A DNA stretch of 64,000 nt, from the NCBI RefSeq assembly GCF_900114215.1, contig NZ_FOSG01000006.1, positions 124,001-188,000 of the forward strand, given 5' to 3'. Source of the stretch: Streptomyces mangrovi (lineage in GTDB: Bacteria > Actinomycetota > Actinomycetes > Streptomycetales > Streptomycetaceae). Shown in pieces: positions 25,803 to 33,982 of this stretch. The position numbers and the translations under genes are program-made. The stretch's first letter is position 1; each line of letters starts with the position of its first letter. The notes under the pieces were generated by a model, which worked only from the letters and a program-made list of their open reading frames with translations, was not told where the DNA came from and did not search any database.

Positions 25803-26444
25803 ATGACGACCGGCGCACCGTACCCGTACGAGCCACCTCCGCGGCACTCCCGTCCCGGACCGCAGGGCCCGGGATCTCCCGGCACCGGGCCCCGGCGCCG
25901 CTCCCGGCGCAGCTTCGTCCCCCTGGGGCTGGCCGCCTTCGTGGTCCTGGAGATCTGGCTGCTGACCCTGCTGGCGGACGCCACGAACGGACTGGTCGTC
26001 CTGATCGTCCTGGTCGCGGGGGCGGTACTGGGCGCCGCGATCGTCAAGCGCGCGGGACGCCGTGCCTGGCGCGGTCTGGTCGAGACCGTCGAGAGCCTCC
26101 AGCCCGGCGCCGAGCCGCGCTCCGGGCCGCAGGCCGACCGGGGCGGGCACGGGCAGGCCATGCTCGGCGGCCTGCTGCTGATGCTGCCGGGCCTGATCTC
26201 GGACGCGGCCGGGCTGCTGTGCGTCTTCCCGCCGACGGCCGCGCTGCTGCGCCGCGGAGTGGAGCGCCGGCTCGGCCGCCGCACCGGCTTCGCCCCCGGA
26301 TCCCTGGAGGACTCCCTGCGGCAGGCGCGCACGGCGGAGGAGCAGTTCCGCATCCACCGGCCCGACGGCAAGGTGGTGCAGGGAGAGGTCGTGCGCGACG
26401 ACGAGCGCGACGCCCGCGGCGGGGAGGACGGGGAGGCGCGCTAG
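25803..26444 (+). CDS. fxsA: FxsA family membrane protein
   Basis: A 213-residue protein. A proline-rich N-terminus is followed by hydrophobic segments typical of FxsA: FVVLEIWLLTLLAD (~45-58), VLIVLVAGAVLGAAIVKR, and GGLLLMLPGLISDAAGLL with the conserved LPGLISD turn. The C-terminal ~60 residues are charged and cytoplasmic. ATG 25803 follows the previous stop by 1 base, so it is the third gene of the lnt operon. In E. coli FxsA suppresses F-exclusion of phage T7; the role in Streptomyces is unknown. A 24-bp hairpin ends the operon. Confidence 0.92.
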   Translation: MTTGAPYPYEPPPRHSRPGPQGPGSPGTGPRRRSRRSFVPLGLAAFVVLEIWLLTLLADATNGLVVLIVLVAGAVLGAAIVKRAGRRAWRGLVETVESLQPGAEPRSGPQADRGGHGQAMLGGLLLMLPGLISDAAGLLCVFPPTAALLRRGVERRLGRRTGFAPGSLEDSLRQARTAEEQFRIHRPDGKVVQGEVVRDDERDARGGEDGEAR

Positions 26445-26464
26445 CCGTCCCCCGCCCGGCCGCA

Positions 26465-26516
26465 CACATGGGTGAGGGCCCGGCCACCGGACGGTGGCCG
26501 GGCCCTCACCCATGTG
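26465..26516. terminator. Very long bidirectional terminator
   Basis: A perfect 24-bp stem (26465-26488 with 26493-26516), 4-base loop GGAC, between convergent fxsA and rbpA; the longest stem in the window. Confidence 0.92.
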
Positions 26517-26550
26517 CTCCCGCGGTGCGGCGCGGTGCCGCGTGCCGCCG

Positions 26551-26928
26551 TCAGGCGGACTTGCGCTTGCTGTCCCGCGGGTGCACGGCGATGTTCATGG
26601 TCCCGGAGCGCAGGACCGCCAGCCTCTCGGCCAGCACCTCCTCCAGCTCCTCACGGGTGCGCCGCTCCATGAGCATGTCCCAGTGCGTACGCGCGGGCTT
26701 GCCCTTCTTCTCCTCGGGGCCCTCGCCGTTGACCAGGAGCGCCTGGGCGCCGCATACCTTGCACTCCCACTCCGGCGGAATCTCGGCCTCAACCGAGAAC
26801 GGCATCTCGAACCGATGACCGTTCTGACATGCGTACTCCACGGCCTGGCGTGGCGCCAGGTCGATACCGCGGTCGGTCTCGTAGCTGGTCACCACGAGTC
26901 GCGTGCCGCGCAGAGCTCGCTCACTCAT
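26551..26928 (-). CDS. rbpA: RNA polymerase-binding protein RbpA
   Basis: A 125-residue RNA polymerase accessory protein that stabilises the HrdB holoenzyme and open complex. It begins with MSERALRGTRLV and has the RbpA core domain with cysteines (EYACQNGH, EWECKVCG) and the C-terminal sigma-interacting region HWDMLMERRTREELEEVL. ATG 26928 has GGGAGG upstream. A perfect SigR-type promoter precedes it, in line with the known SigR control of rbpA (SCO1421) in S. coelicolor. It lies next to fxsA as in other Streptomyces. Confidence 0.97.
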   Translation of the reverse strand: MSERALRGTRLVVTSYETDRGIDLAPRQAVEYACQNGHRFEMPFSVEAEIPPEWECKVCGAQALLVNGEGPEEKKGKPARTHWDMLMERRTREELEEVLAERLAVLRSGTMNIAVHPRDSKRKSA

Positions 26929-26988
26929 GAATCGTGCCTCCCGGGCTTGTCGCCCACAGGACAGGTGTCGCTGTCGTCGTCATCCGGT

Positions 26989-27016
26989 CAACGTCCGGTC
27001 GGCGGTGAAGATTCCC
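26989..27016 (-). promoter_or_regulatory. SigR promoter of rbpA
   Basis: Minus strand GGGAAT-N18-GTTG, an exact fit to the SigR consensus (GGAAT-N18-GTT), ~60 bases upstream of the rbpA start. Further upstream (27108-27122) is a repeated GTAACGTAACGTT, perhaps part of a second promoter. Confidence 0.8.
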
Positions 27017-27193
27017 GATCTGGGACATGCGTCGCCCGTCGTGCCGCTGCCTCGTCGGATATGCGGTACCCGCAGCCGCCCGCTTTGTCACATCCCACAA
27101 GGAACGTAACGTAACGTTCGCCTATCTTTGGCGTGCGGTAACGGTCCATCCGACGAGTTGCAGGCGTACACTACCCGCCCTTCGGCCGATGGC

Positions 27194-28573
27194 CTAAATC
27201 CGATCCGGCGCAGCGGCACCCACCGCCGCCACCGCTCGTCTGACCGGTACCCGCAACAGCAGGACGAAACCCAGAACGAAGAAGATCACCAATGAGATGA
27301 TCGCGTCCCGGTAGCTGCCGGTGAGCTGGTAGGTGAGCCCGAACACCAGCGGCCCCAGCCAGCTCGTGCCGCGATCGCTGACCTCGTACAGCGAGAAGTA
27401 CTCCGCCTCCTTGCCCGGCGGCACCAGCTGCGCGTACAGCGACCGCGACAGCGCCTGGGTGCCGCCCAGCACCATCCCGATCGCCGCGGCCAGCACGAAG
27501 AACCACACCGGCTCGCCCGCGGGCAGCACGTATCCGGCGCCCACCGTCGCCGTCCAGGCCACCAGTGAGCCCAGGATCGTGCGCTTGGCGCCGTAGCGCA
27601 CCGCCAGCCGTCCCAGCAGCAGCGCCCCCACCACGGCCAGGACCTGCACCAGCAGGATCGCGCCGATGAGGGTGGTCTGGTCCATCCCCAGCTCCCCGGC
27701 GCCGAAGACCGAGGCCTGGGTGATCACCGTCTGCACGCCGTCGTTGTAGAGCAGGTAGGCCAGCAGGAACATCAGGGTGAGCGGATAGCGGCGCAGATCG
27801 CGCAGCGTCCCGGCGAGCTGCCGCCAGCCGCCCCGCAGGGACATCCCCCCGGTGGCGGAACCGGCCGGGCCGGCCGAACCGGCGGGGGCGTGAGCGGAGG
27901 GCCGCTCGCGCAGCCGCCGCAGCGGGATGATCGCGAAGACCGCCCACCACAGGCCCGCCGAGGCCAGGCAGATCCGCACCGCGGTGCCCTCGTCCACGCC
28001 CAGCGACTCGTGCCCGAGGAACAGCGCCAGGTTGGCCACCAGCACCAGGGAGCCGGAGGCGTAGCCGAAGGCCCAGCCGCGCGAGGAGACCGCGTCCCGC
28101 TCCCCGGGGGTGGCGATCTGGGGCAGGAAGGAGTTGTAGACCACCACGGCCGTGGCGTAGGAGACGTTCGCCACCACCAGCAGCGCCCCGCCCAGCAGAT
28201 AGCGGTCGCCCTCCAGGAAGAACATCCCCGTGGTGGCCGCCGCCCCCAGGTAGGCGAACACGCCCATGATCGGCTTCTTGCGGCCCGACCGGTCGGCGAT
28301 CGCCCCGGCCAGCGGCATCACCAGCACCGACAGCAGCACCGAGACGGAGACGGTGTAGGCGAAGTACGAGCCGGCACGGACCGGGATGCCCAGGGGGTGG
28401 ACGTAGCCGGCGCCGTCCGCCGCGGCCTCGGCGACCGAGGTCAGATAGGGGCCGAGGAAGACGGTGAGCACACTGGTGGAGAAGACGGAGACCGCCCAGT
28501 CGTAGAAGTACCAGCCGCGCTGCTCGCGGCGCCGCTCGGCGGCCCCGGCCCCCGCCACGGTCTCGGTGCCCAC
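27194..28573 (-). CDS. MFS transporter, UMF1/Atg22-like
   Basis: A 459-residue major-facilitator transporter. It starts with the UMF1 signature RGWYFYDWAVSVFSTSVLTVFLGPYL, and 11-12 membrane segments follow. ADRSGRKK is the conserved loop 2-3 motif; the cytoplasmic loop after helix 6 is Ala/Gly/Pro-rich. The family is related to yeast Atg22, an amino-acid effluxer, but the bacterial substrate is unknown. GTG 28573 has GAGGGGG upstream. It reads toward rbpA, with the glycerophosphodiesterase gene behind it (96-base gap). Confidence 0.88.
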   Translation of the reverse strand: MGTETVAGAGAAERRREQRGWYFYDWAVSVFSTSVLTVFLGPYLTSVAEAAADGAGYVHPLGIPVRAGSYFAYTVSVSVLLSVLVMPLAGAIADRSGRKKPIMGVFAYLGAAATTGMFFLEGDRYLLGGALLVVANVSYATAVVVYNSFLPQIATPGERDAVSSRGWAFGYASGSLVLVANLALFLGHESLGVDEGTAVRICLASAGLWWAVFAIIPLRRLRERPSAHAPAGSAGPAGSATGGMSLRGGWRQLAGTLRDLRRYPLTLMFLLAYLLYNDGVQTVITQASVFGAGELGMDQTTLIGAILLVQVLAVVGALLLGRLAVRYGAKRTILGSLVAWTATVGAGYVLPAGEPVWFFVLAAAIGMVLGGTQALSRSLYAQLVPPGKEAEYFSLYEVSDRGTSWLGPLVFGLTYQLTGSYRDAIISLVIFFVLGFVLLLRVPVRRAVAAVGAAAPDRI

Positions 28574-28668
28574 CCGCGCCCCCTCGTTCGTCCCGTGCGC
28601 AGACACGGGACGCGGGCGGGGGAGCGGCCCTCGCCGCCCGGCGGCTCCGGCCGTCCGGCCGCCGGACG

Positions 28669-29454
28669 TCAGATCCAGGCCCCCCGCTCGGCCAGCACCG
28701 TGCGCAGTGTCTCGATGTGATCGGTCATGATGCCATCCACGCCCAGATCCAGCAGCGCCCTCATCCGCTCCGGATCGTTGACCGTCCACACGTGCACCTG
28801 GAGGCCCCTGCGGTGGGCGTGGCGGACGAACGCCCGGTCCGCCACCGGTATCCCGCCGTGCCGCACCGGGACCTGCGCGCACAGCGCGCCGCGGCCGACC
28901 GCGCCCGGCAGGCGGTACGAGCGCAGCCGCAGGCCCAGGACGCCGCGCGTGCCCAGCGAGGTGGCCAGCCGCGGGCCCGCCAGGCGCCGGGCCCGGGTCA
29001 CCCGGGACTCGTCGAAGGCCCCCAGGCACACTCGGCCCCAGGCGTCGGCGCGGTCCAGGATCTCCAGCAGCGGGGCGAGCGCGGCGTCCGCCTTGACGTC
29101 GATGTTCCAGCGGGCGCGGGGGAAGGCGCGCAGCAGGTCGGCGAAGAGCGGCACCGGCTCACCGCCGCCCACCCGGACCCGCCGCACCTGTGCCCATGGC
29201 AGGGAGGCGATCGCCCCGCTGCCGTCGGTGACCCGGTCCAGCGTGGCGTCGTGGAAGGCGACCAGCTTCCCGTCCGCCGTGGCGTGCACGTCGGTCTCCA
29301 GATAGCGGTAGCCCAGCTCCACCGCCCGCGCGAAGGCGCCGTGGGTGTTCTCCGCTCCCGGCGCGGCGCCGCCCCGGTGGGCGAAGGCCAGGGGAGCGGG
29401 GTGGTCGAAGAAGGGATGGTCGGGGCGCGGTGCGCGGAGGGCCGGTGCCGTCAT
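28669..29454 (-). CDS. Glycerophosphodiester phosphodiesterase
   Basis: A 261-residue GDPD-family TIM-barrel enzyme releasing glycerol-3-phosphate from deacylated phospholipids. Catalytic features: AHRGGAAPGAENTHGAF (~25-41), with the two catalytic residues H-R and E-N, ETDVHATADGKLVAFHD, and a C-terminal WTVNDPERMRALLDLGVDGIMTD. There is no signal peptide, so it acts on cytoplasmic substrate. ATG 29454 overlaps the stop of the YczE-like gene by 4 bases (ATGA). Confidence 0.93.
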   Translation of the reverse strand: MTAPALRAPRPDHPFFDHPAPLAFAHRGGAAPGAENTHGAFARAVELGYRYLETDVHATADGKLVAFHDATLDRVTDGSGAIASLPWAQVRRVRVGGGEPVPLFADLLRAFPRARWNIDVKADAALAPLLEILDRADAWGRVCLGAFDESRVTRARRLAGPRLATSLGTRGVLGLRLRSYRLPGAVGRGALCAQVPVRHGGIPVADRAFVRHAHRRGLQVHVWTVNDPERMRALLDLGVDGIMTDHIETLRTVLAERGAWI

Positions 29455-30182
29455 GGACGCAGTATGGCGCGACGCCGCCGGCGCCCCCGCGGGCGGTCCG
29501 CCGGATCGTCTCCCGAACCGCCTTGTCCGTCGTCCGTCCCGCCGGCGGGCGTGCCGAAGATCCTCAGGAAGAACTGGGAGAGCGGCCCGATCGCCAGGGC
29601 GTAGAGCACCGTGCCCGCGCCCACGGTGCCGCCCAGCAGGAAGCCGGTGGCCAGGGCGGCCACCTCGATGCCCGTCCGCACCAGGCGCACCGAGCGTCCG
29701 GTGACCCGGTGCAGGCCGGTCATCAGGCCGTCGCGCGGGCCCGGCCCGAAGCGCGCCGTGATGTACAGGCCGGTCGCCACCCCGTTCAGCACCACCGCGC
29801 CCACCAGCAGCGGCGCCCGTACCGCGAGCACGGCCGGCTCCGGCATGAGGGCCAGGGTGGCGTCCATGGCCAGCCCCACCACGATCACGTTGGAGACGGT
29901 GCCCAGGCCGGGCCGCTCCCGCAGCGGTATCCACAGCAGCAGCACGGCCGCGCCGGTGATGATCACCACGGTGCCGATGGTCAGCCCGGTGTGTCCGGAG
30001 ACGCCCTGGTGGAAGACGTCCCACGGGCCGAGGCCGAGATCGGCGCGGACCATCAGCGCCAGGCTGGCCCCGTAGAGCACCAGGCCGGCGTAGAGCCGTA
30101 CGAGACGGCGGGCGAGACGGTCGGGGCGTGCGGCCGAGCCGCCGGAGTCCCCGGATCCTGTGAGTCCTCTGGAACCGGACAA
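29451..30182 (-). CDS. yczE: YczE family integral membrane protein
   Basis: A 243-residue protein with about five membrane segments and the YczE signature RADLGLGPWDVFHQG (~60-75). The C-terminus is Arg-rich. TTG 30182 is chosen because AAAGGA is 7 bases upstream; the longer frame has no ribosome site. It is divergent from a MocR-type regulator and overlaps the GDPD gene. YczE/MocR (YczR) pairs are a known recurrent arrangement in which the regulator controls the membrane gene; the transported compound is unknown. Confidence 0.88.
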   Translation of the reverse strand: MSGSRGLTGSGDSGGSAARPDRLARRLVRLYAGLVLYGASLALMVRADLGLGPWDVFHQGVSGHTGLTIGTVVIITGAAVLLLWIPLRERPGLGTVSNVIVVGLAMDATLALMPEPAVLAVRAPLLVGAVVLNGVATGLYITARFGPGPRDGLMTGLHRVTGRSVRLVRTGIEVAALATGFLLGGTVGAGTVLYALAIGPLSQFFLRIFGTPAGGTDDGQGGSGDDPADRPRGRRRRRAILRP

Positions 30183-30280
30183 GAGTCCGTCCTTTCTGGC
30201 GCGTTGGACTGATGCGTGACACTCTGTGGCCTGTAGGCGGATCCCGCACATGGCCAATCTGGAGAAGGTGGACTCAACCG
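30183..30280. promoter_or_regulatory. Divergent control region between yczE and the MocR regulator
   Basis: 98 bases. Two similar 8-mers, GTTGGACT (30203) and GGTGGACT (30267), in the same orientation could be a direct-repeat site as used by MocR regulators. No clear -35/-10 pair is seen. Confidence 0.35.
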
Positions 30281-31840
30281 ATGGTTCAGTGGACCTCGGC
30301 GGTCGGAGCGTCCCAACTCGCCCGCCTCCTGTCCTCCCACCGCGCCGAGGCGGGCGGAACGCGGCGGACGCCCGCCTACCGGGCCCTCGCCGACGGAGTG
30401 CGCCTGCTCGTGCTGGAGGGCCGCGTCCCCGTCGCCGCCCGGCTGCCCGCCGAGCGGGAGCTGGCCGCGGCCCTGTCCGTCAGCCGCACCACCGTGGCCG
30501 CCGCGTACGAGGCGCTGCGCGGCGACGGGTTCCTGGCCTCGCGCCGCGGCGCGGGGAGCTGGACGGCCCTGCCCGCCGGCAACCCCCTGCCGTCCGGCGG
30601 ACTGGCGCCCCTGCCCCCCGATGCCGCCGGGACCATGATCGACCTGGGCTGCGCCGCCCTTCCCGCCCCCGAGCCCTGGCTCACCCGTGCCTTCCAGGGG
30701 GCCCTGGCCGATCTGCCGCCCTACGCCCACACCCACGGCGACTACCCGGCGGGACTGCCGGTGCTGCGCCAGGCACTGGCCGACCGCTACACCGCCCGCG
30801 GCGTCCCGACGATGCCCGAGCAGATCATGATCACCACCGGCGCCATGGGCGCGGTGGTCGCCATCCGCGCGCTGTTCGCGCCGCGCGGCGAGCGCGTCGC
30901 CGTCGAGCACCCCTCGTACGCCAACGTGCTGCGCCTACTGAGCGAGGCGGGCGCCCGGCTGGTGCCCGTCGCGATGGGCGAGGGACTCACAGGCTGGGAC
31001 CTGCCCGCCTGGCGCAGGGTGCTGCGGGACGCCGCGCCGCGGATGGCGTACGTCATCGCCGACTTCCACAACCCCACCGGCGCGCTGGCCGGGGAGGAGC
31101 AGCGCCGGGAGCTGGTGGCCGCCGCCCGGGCCGCGGGCACCGTGCTGGTGGCGGACGAGACCATGGCCGGTCTCGACCTCGACGCCCCGCCCGGCGAGCC
31201 GATGCCCCGCCCGGTCGCGGCGTTCGACGCGGGAGGCTCCACCGTCGTCACGGTCGGCTCGGCCAGCAAGGCCATCTGGGCCGGGCTGCGCATCGGCTGG
31301 ATCCGGGCCGCGCCCGAGACCATCCGCAGCCTGGTCGCGGCCCGTGTCTACGCGGACCTGGGCAGCCCCGTGCTGGAGCAGCTCGCCGTCGCCCGGCTGC
31401 TGACGGAGAGCGGCGGGCAGGGCGGGGCACCGGGCGATGGGCGGGAAGACGGGGACAGCGGCTGGGGCAGTGGCTGGGACCGGGCCATGGCGGTCCACCG
31501 CGAGCGGGCCCGGGAGAACCGCGCCGCTCTCACCGAGGCCCTGCGCGAGCACCTCCCGGACTGGGGGTTCACCGTCCCGCGCGGCGGCCTCACGCTGTGG
31601 GCGCGCACCGGCGACCTGTCCGGTTCGCGGATCGCCGAGGCCGGCGAGCGGCTGGGGGTGCGCGTCCCCTCCGGGCCGCGCTTCGGGGTGGACGGCGCGT
31701 TCGAGGGCTATGTGCGGCTGCCGTTCACGGTCTCCGGCCCCGTGGCCGCCGAGGCGGCGGCCCGGCTGGCGGCGGCCGCGCGGCTGGTCGCCGACGGCCG
31801 GAACGCGGGCGGAGACATCCCGCGCAGCTCCGTCGCCTGA
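30281..31840 (+). CDS. MocR-type GntR/aminotransferase regulator (YczR-like)
   Basis: A 519-residue chimera: winged helix of the GntR family at ~28-100 (LVLEGRVPVAARLPAERELA, VSRTTVAAAYEALR), then a class-I aminotransferase fold. The PLP-binding lysine is K330 in GSASKAIWAGLRIGW, and the conserved NPTGAL and ADETMAGLDL segments are present. ATG 30281 starts the sequence MVQWTSAVGA, the usual N-terminus of the Streptomyces YczR group; upstream in-frame starts are not needed. PLP or a PLP-derived compound is the probable effector. Confidence 0.92.
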   Translation: MVQWTSAVGASQLARLLSSHRAEAGGTRRTPAYRALADGVRLLVLEGRVPVAARLPAERELAAALSVSRTTVAAAYEALRGDGFLASRRGAGSWTALPAGNPLPSGGLAPLPPDAAGTMIDLGCAALPAPEPWLTRAFQGALADLPPYAHTHGDYPAGLPVLRQALADRYTARGVPTMPEQIMITTGAMGAVVAIRALFAPRGERVAVEHPSYANVLRLLSEAGARLVPVAMGEGLTGWDLPAWRRVLRDAAPRMAYVIADFHNPTGALAGEEQRRELVAAARAAGTVLVADETMAGLDLDAPPGEPMPRPVAAFDAGGSTVVTVGSASKAIWAGLRIGWIRAAPETIRSLVAARVYADLGSPVLEQLAVARLLTESGGQGGAPGDGREDGDSGWGSGWDRAMAVHRERARENRAALTEALREHLPDWGFTVPRGGLTLWARTGDLSGSRIAEAGERLGVRVPSGPRFGVDGAFEGYVRLPFTVSGPVAAEAAARLAAAARLVADGRNAGGDIPRSSVA

Positions 31841-31870
31841 ACCGCCGCCCGCCCGCCGCCGGCCGGAGCC

Positions 31871-33466
31871 TCAGTGGAGCGCCCGCCGGGCCGCGGCCCT
31901 CGGCGGACCGGCCACCGGCTCCGGCAGCAGGTCCAGGACCGCCCGCCGCTGCGGCTCGGCCGCCTCCCCGTCGAAGGGGTCGGGGGCGGCGGGCACCTGG
32001 AGGCGGTGCACCGGCCCCGAGCCCAGCCGGGCGTAACCGCGCCCCGCGGGCACCTCGGGAGGCGGTGTGGTCGAGGGCGCCTCGCCGAGTACCGCCCGCA
32101 CCTCCTGCGGCGTCGCCGCGCCGAGCACCACCCGCGCCCGGGTGTACGCGCGGACGGCCCCGGTCAGCTCCCCCGCGCCCTCGAACTGGTCGGCCAGCGC
32201 CACGGTCACCCGCACCGCGCGCCCGTACCGCAGGGGCACCTGGAGCAGGTCCTGCGGGTCGCGCTGCCCCTCGGCACGGGCCAGGTGGCTGAGCACCGAG
32301 GGCCGGTCCACCAGCACCCACAGCGGGCGGCAGACGTCCTCCGGCGCGTCCCGTCCGGTCTGGCGGACCCGGTTGGCGGCCAGCAGCCTGCGCTCGGTCT
32401 CCCGCACCACCCACTCCAGCACCGACAGCGCGCCGGCCGGGGTGGACTCCACCGCCCGCACCCTGCCGCGTCCGGCCAGGAACGCGTACTCGCCCGCTCC
32501 GCCGCCGTCCACGACCAGCACCTCGCCCTGCCGCAGGGCCTGGAGGGCGACCGACCGCAGCAGCGTGGTCGTCCCCGACCCGGGGTGGCCCAGCGCCAGC
32601 AGGTGCGGCTCGGTGGAGCGCGGGCCCGTACGCCACACCACCGGAGGCACGTCCAGCCGCTCGCCGCCCTCCGCGACCACCGGTACCGTGCGGGGGACGG
32701 TGTGGAGGTCGGTGAAGCCCAGTACGGTCTCGCCGGGCGCGGTGACGAAGCGCTGCGCGCAGATGCCGGAGGGCAGCGGCGGCAGCGCGGTCAGGGTGAG
32801 CTCGCCCACTTCCTCCGCCCAGGCGAAGTGGTACTCCCGGCCCCGGCCGGCCTTGGCGCACAGCAGCTCCTGGAGGTGCGCGCGGGACTTGGGATCGCCG
32901 TCCCCGAAGTGCGGCGGGTAGCGCAGCCGCAGCCGGGCCAGCCGCCCCTCCTCGGCGAACGCGAAGCCGGTGAAGGCCCGCCGCCAGTCGCCGTCGTGGG
33001 CGTACAGGGGCTGCGGGCGGGGGTCGTCGGCGAGTGACAGATGCGGCACCAGCGCCTCGTAGAGGGTCTGCAGCCGCGCGCGCTCGGCCTCGCCCGGCTC
33101 GCCCCCGGCGGTGTCCGGGGACCGGTCGCGGCCCTGCCAGAGCGCGGCGCCCGCCAGCGCGGCCGCCCCCAGCAGCGGCCCGTACGGGGCCAGCCACAGT
33201 GTCAGCAGGCAGGCGGCCACGGTGAACAGCACCGGACCCCGCCGCTCCCGGGGGGTGCGCTCCCAGCGGTGCCGCCCCGCGGAGGCGAGGCGCCCCAGAC
33301 CGCGGGCGGCCACGGCCGGCAGTCGCAGTGCGTCGAGGGCGTACTCCGCGGCGGCCCGCCGCAGGTCCCGCCCGCGGGCCGGCGGGGCGGCGCCCGGTGC
33401 GGGGTGGGGGTGGGGGTGGGAAGCGTGCAGCGGGGTGAGTGCCGGGGGGAAGGGCCGCCAGGCCAC
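31871..33466 (-). CDS. FtsK/SpoIIIE-like ATPase-fold protein with degenerate Walker A
   Basis: A 531-residue protein: His/Pro-rich N-terminus, two hydrophobic segments (~77-108), a soluble domain, then a P-loop fold from ~290. The Walker A region reads GHPGSGTTTLLRS (~296), with Thr where the essential lysine should be; the strand 3/Walker B-like element is PLWVLVDRPS. Related Streptomyces proteins keep the same loop, so this looks like a family trait and not a mutation. The basic FtsK architecture with membrane anchor suggests DNA or protein translocation, but ATP hydrolysis is doubtful. GTG 33466 has AGGAG upstream. Probably in one unit with the small membrane protein 33567-33761. Confidence 0.8.
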   Translation of the reverse strand: MAWRPFPPALTPLHASHPHPHPAPGAAPPARGRDLRRAAAEYALDALRLPAVAARGLGRLASAGRHRWERTPRERRGPVLFTVAACLLTLWLAPYGPLLGAAALAGAALWQGRDRSPDTAGGEPGEAERARLQTLYEALVPHLSLADDPRPQPLYAHDGDWRRAFTGFAFAEEGRLARLRLRYPPHFGDGDPKSRAHLQELLCAKAGRGREYHFAWAEEVGELTLTALPPLPSGICAQRFVTAPGETVLGFTDLHTVPRTVPVVAEGGERLDVPPVVWRTGPRSTEPHLLALGHPGSGTTTLLRSVALQALRQGEVLVVDGGGAGEYAFLAGRGRVRAVESTPAGALSVLEWVVRETERRLLAANRVRQTGRDAPEDVCRPLWVLVDRPSVLSHLARAEGQRDPQDLLQVPLRYGRAVRVTVALADQFEGAGELTGAVRAYTRARVVLGAATPQEVRAVLGEAPSTTPPPEVPAGRGYARLGSGPVHRLQVPAAPDPFDGEAAEPQRRAVLDLLPEPVAGPPRAAARRALH

Positions 33467-33566
33467 GCCGAATCTCCTGCCGTCCGGAGCCCTGGGGCTC
33501 GAAGTCCTGCGGGTCGTGGGTGCGGTGGTTCCGGTTGGCGTACCGGAGGGGCCGCGCCGGGGGTTC

Positions 33567-33761
33567 CTAGAAGGGGATGTTCCCGAGGAGGTTGGCGAGG
33601 GTGTCCCCGCCCGCCTGGATGCCGGGTGCGATCGCCGATCCCGCCAGGTAGAACCCGAAGAGCGCGCACACGATGGCGTGGGAGAGCTTGAGGTTGTCCT
33701 TGCGGAAGAACAGGAAGACGATCACTCCGAACAGCAGGACACCGGAGATCGACAGCACCAT
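33567..33761 (-). CDS. Small two-helix membrane protein
   Basis: A 64-residue protein with two hydrophobic helices (~2-19 and ~27-46) separated by a basic turn RKDNLKLSH; the C-terminus contains GGDTLANLLGNIPF. ATG 33761 follows AGGGAG. It precedes the FtsK-like gene by 101 bases on the same strand. The pair is conserved in Streptomyces, as far as I recall. Likely a holin- or assembly-type membrane partner; function unknown. Confidence 0.82.
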   Translation of the reverse strand: MVLSISGVLLFGVIVFLFFRKDNLKLSHAIVCALFGFYLAGSAIAPGIQAGGDTLANLLGNIPF

Positions 33762-33946
33762 GGGTCAACTCCCTGTGTGGCGATGGGTTTGTCACCGTGT
33801 GTTCCTCAAGCTTCACAGAGCGTCCGGGGTGCCGAAAGCGGCGGAAGAGTGATATCAGCACATTTCCTCTACTCCGTCCGGAGTGCGCCTTCCGGGCGGA
33901 GGGGCACCCCGGTCTCCGGAGGCCGGGAGGTAGCTTCTCGGGAGCC

Positions 33947-33970
33947 GACACGCGACACGACACGCGACAG
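33947..33970. repeat. 12-bp tandem repeat before the ATP-grasp gene
   Basis: GACACGCGACAC followed at once by GACACGCGACAG, 13 bases before the start codon of the ATP-grasp gene. Confidence 0.7.
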
Positions 33971-33982
33971 GGAACGGGAACC

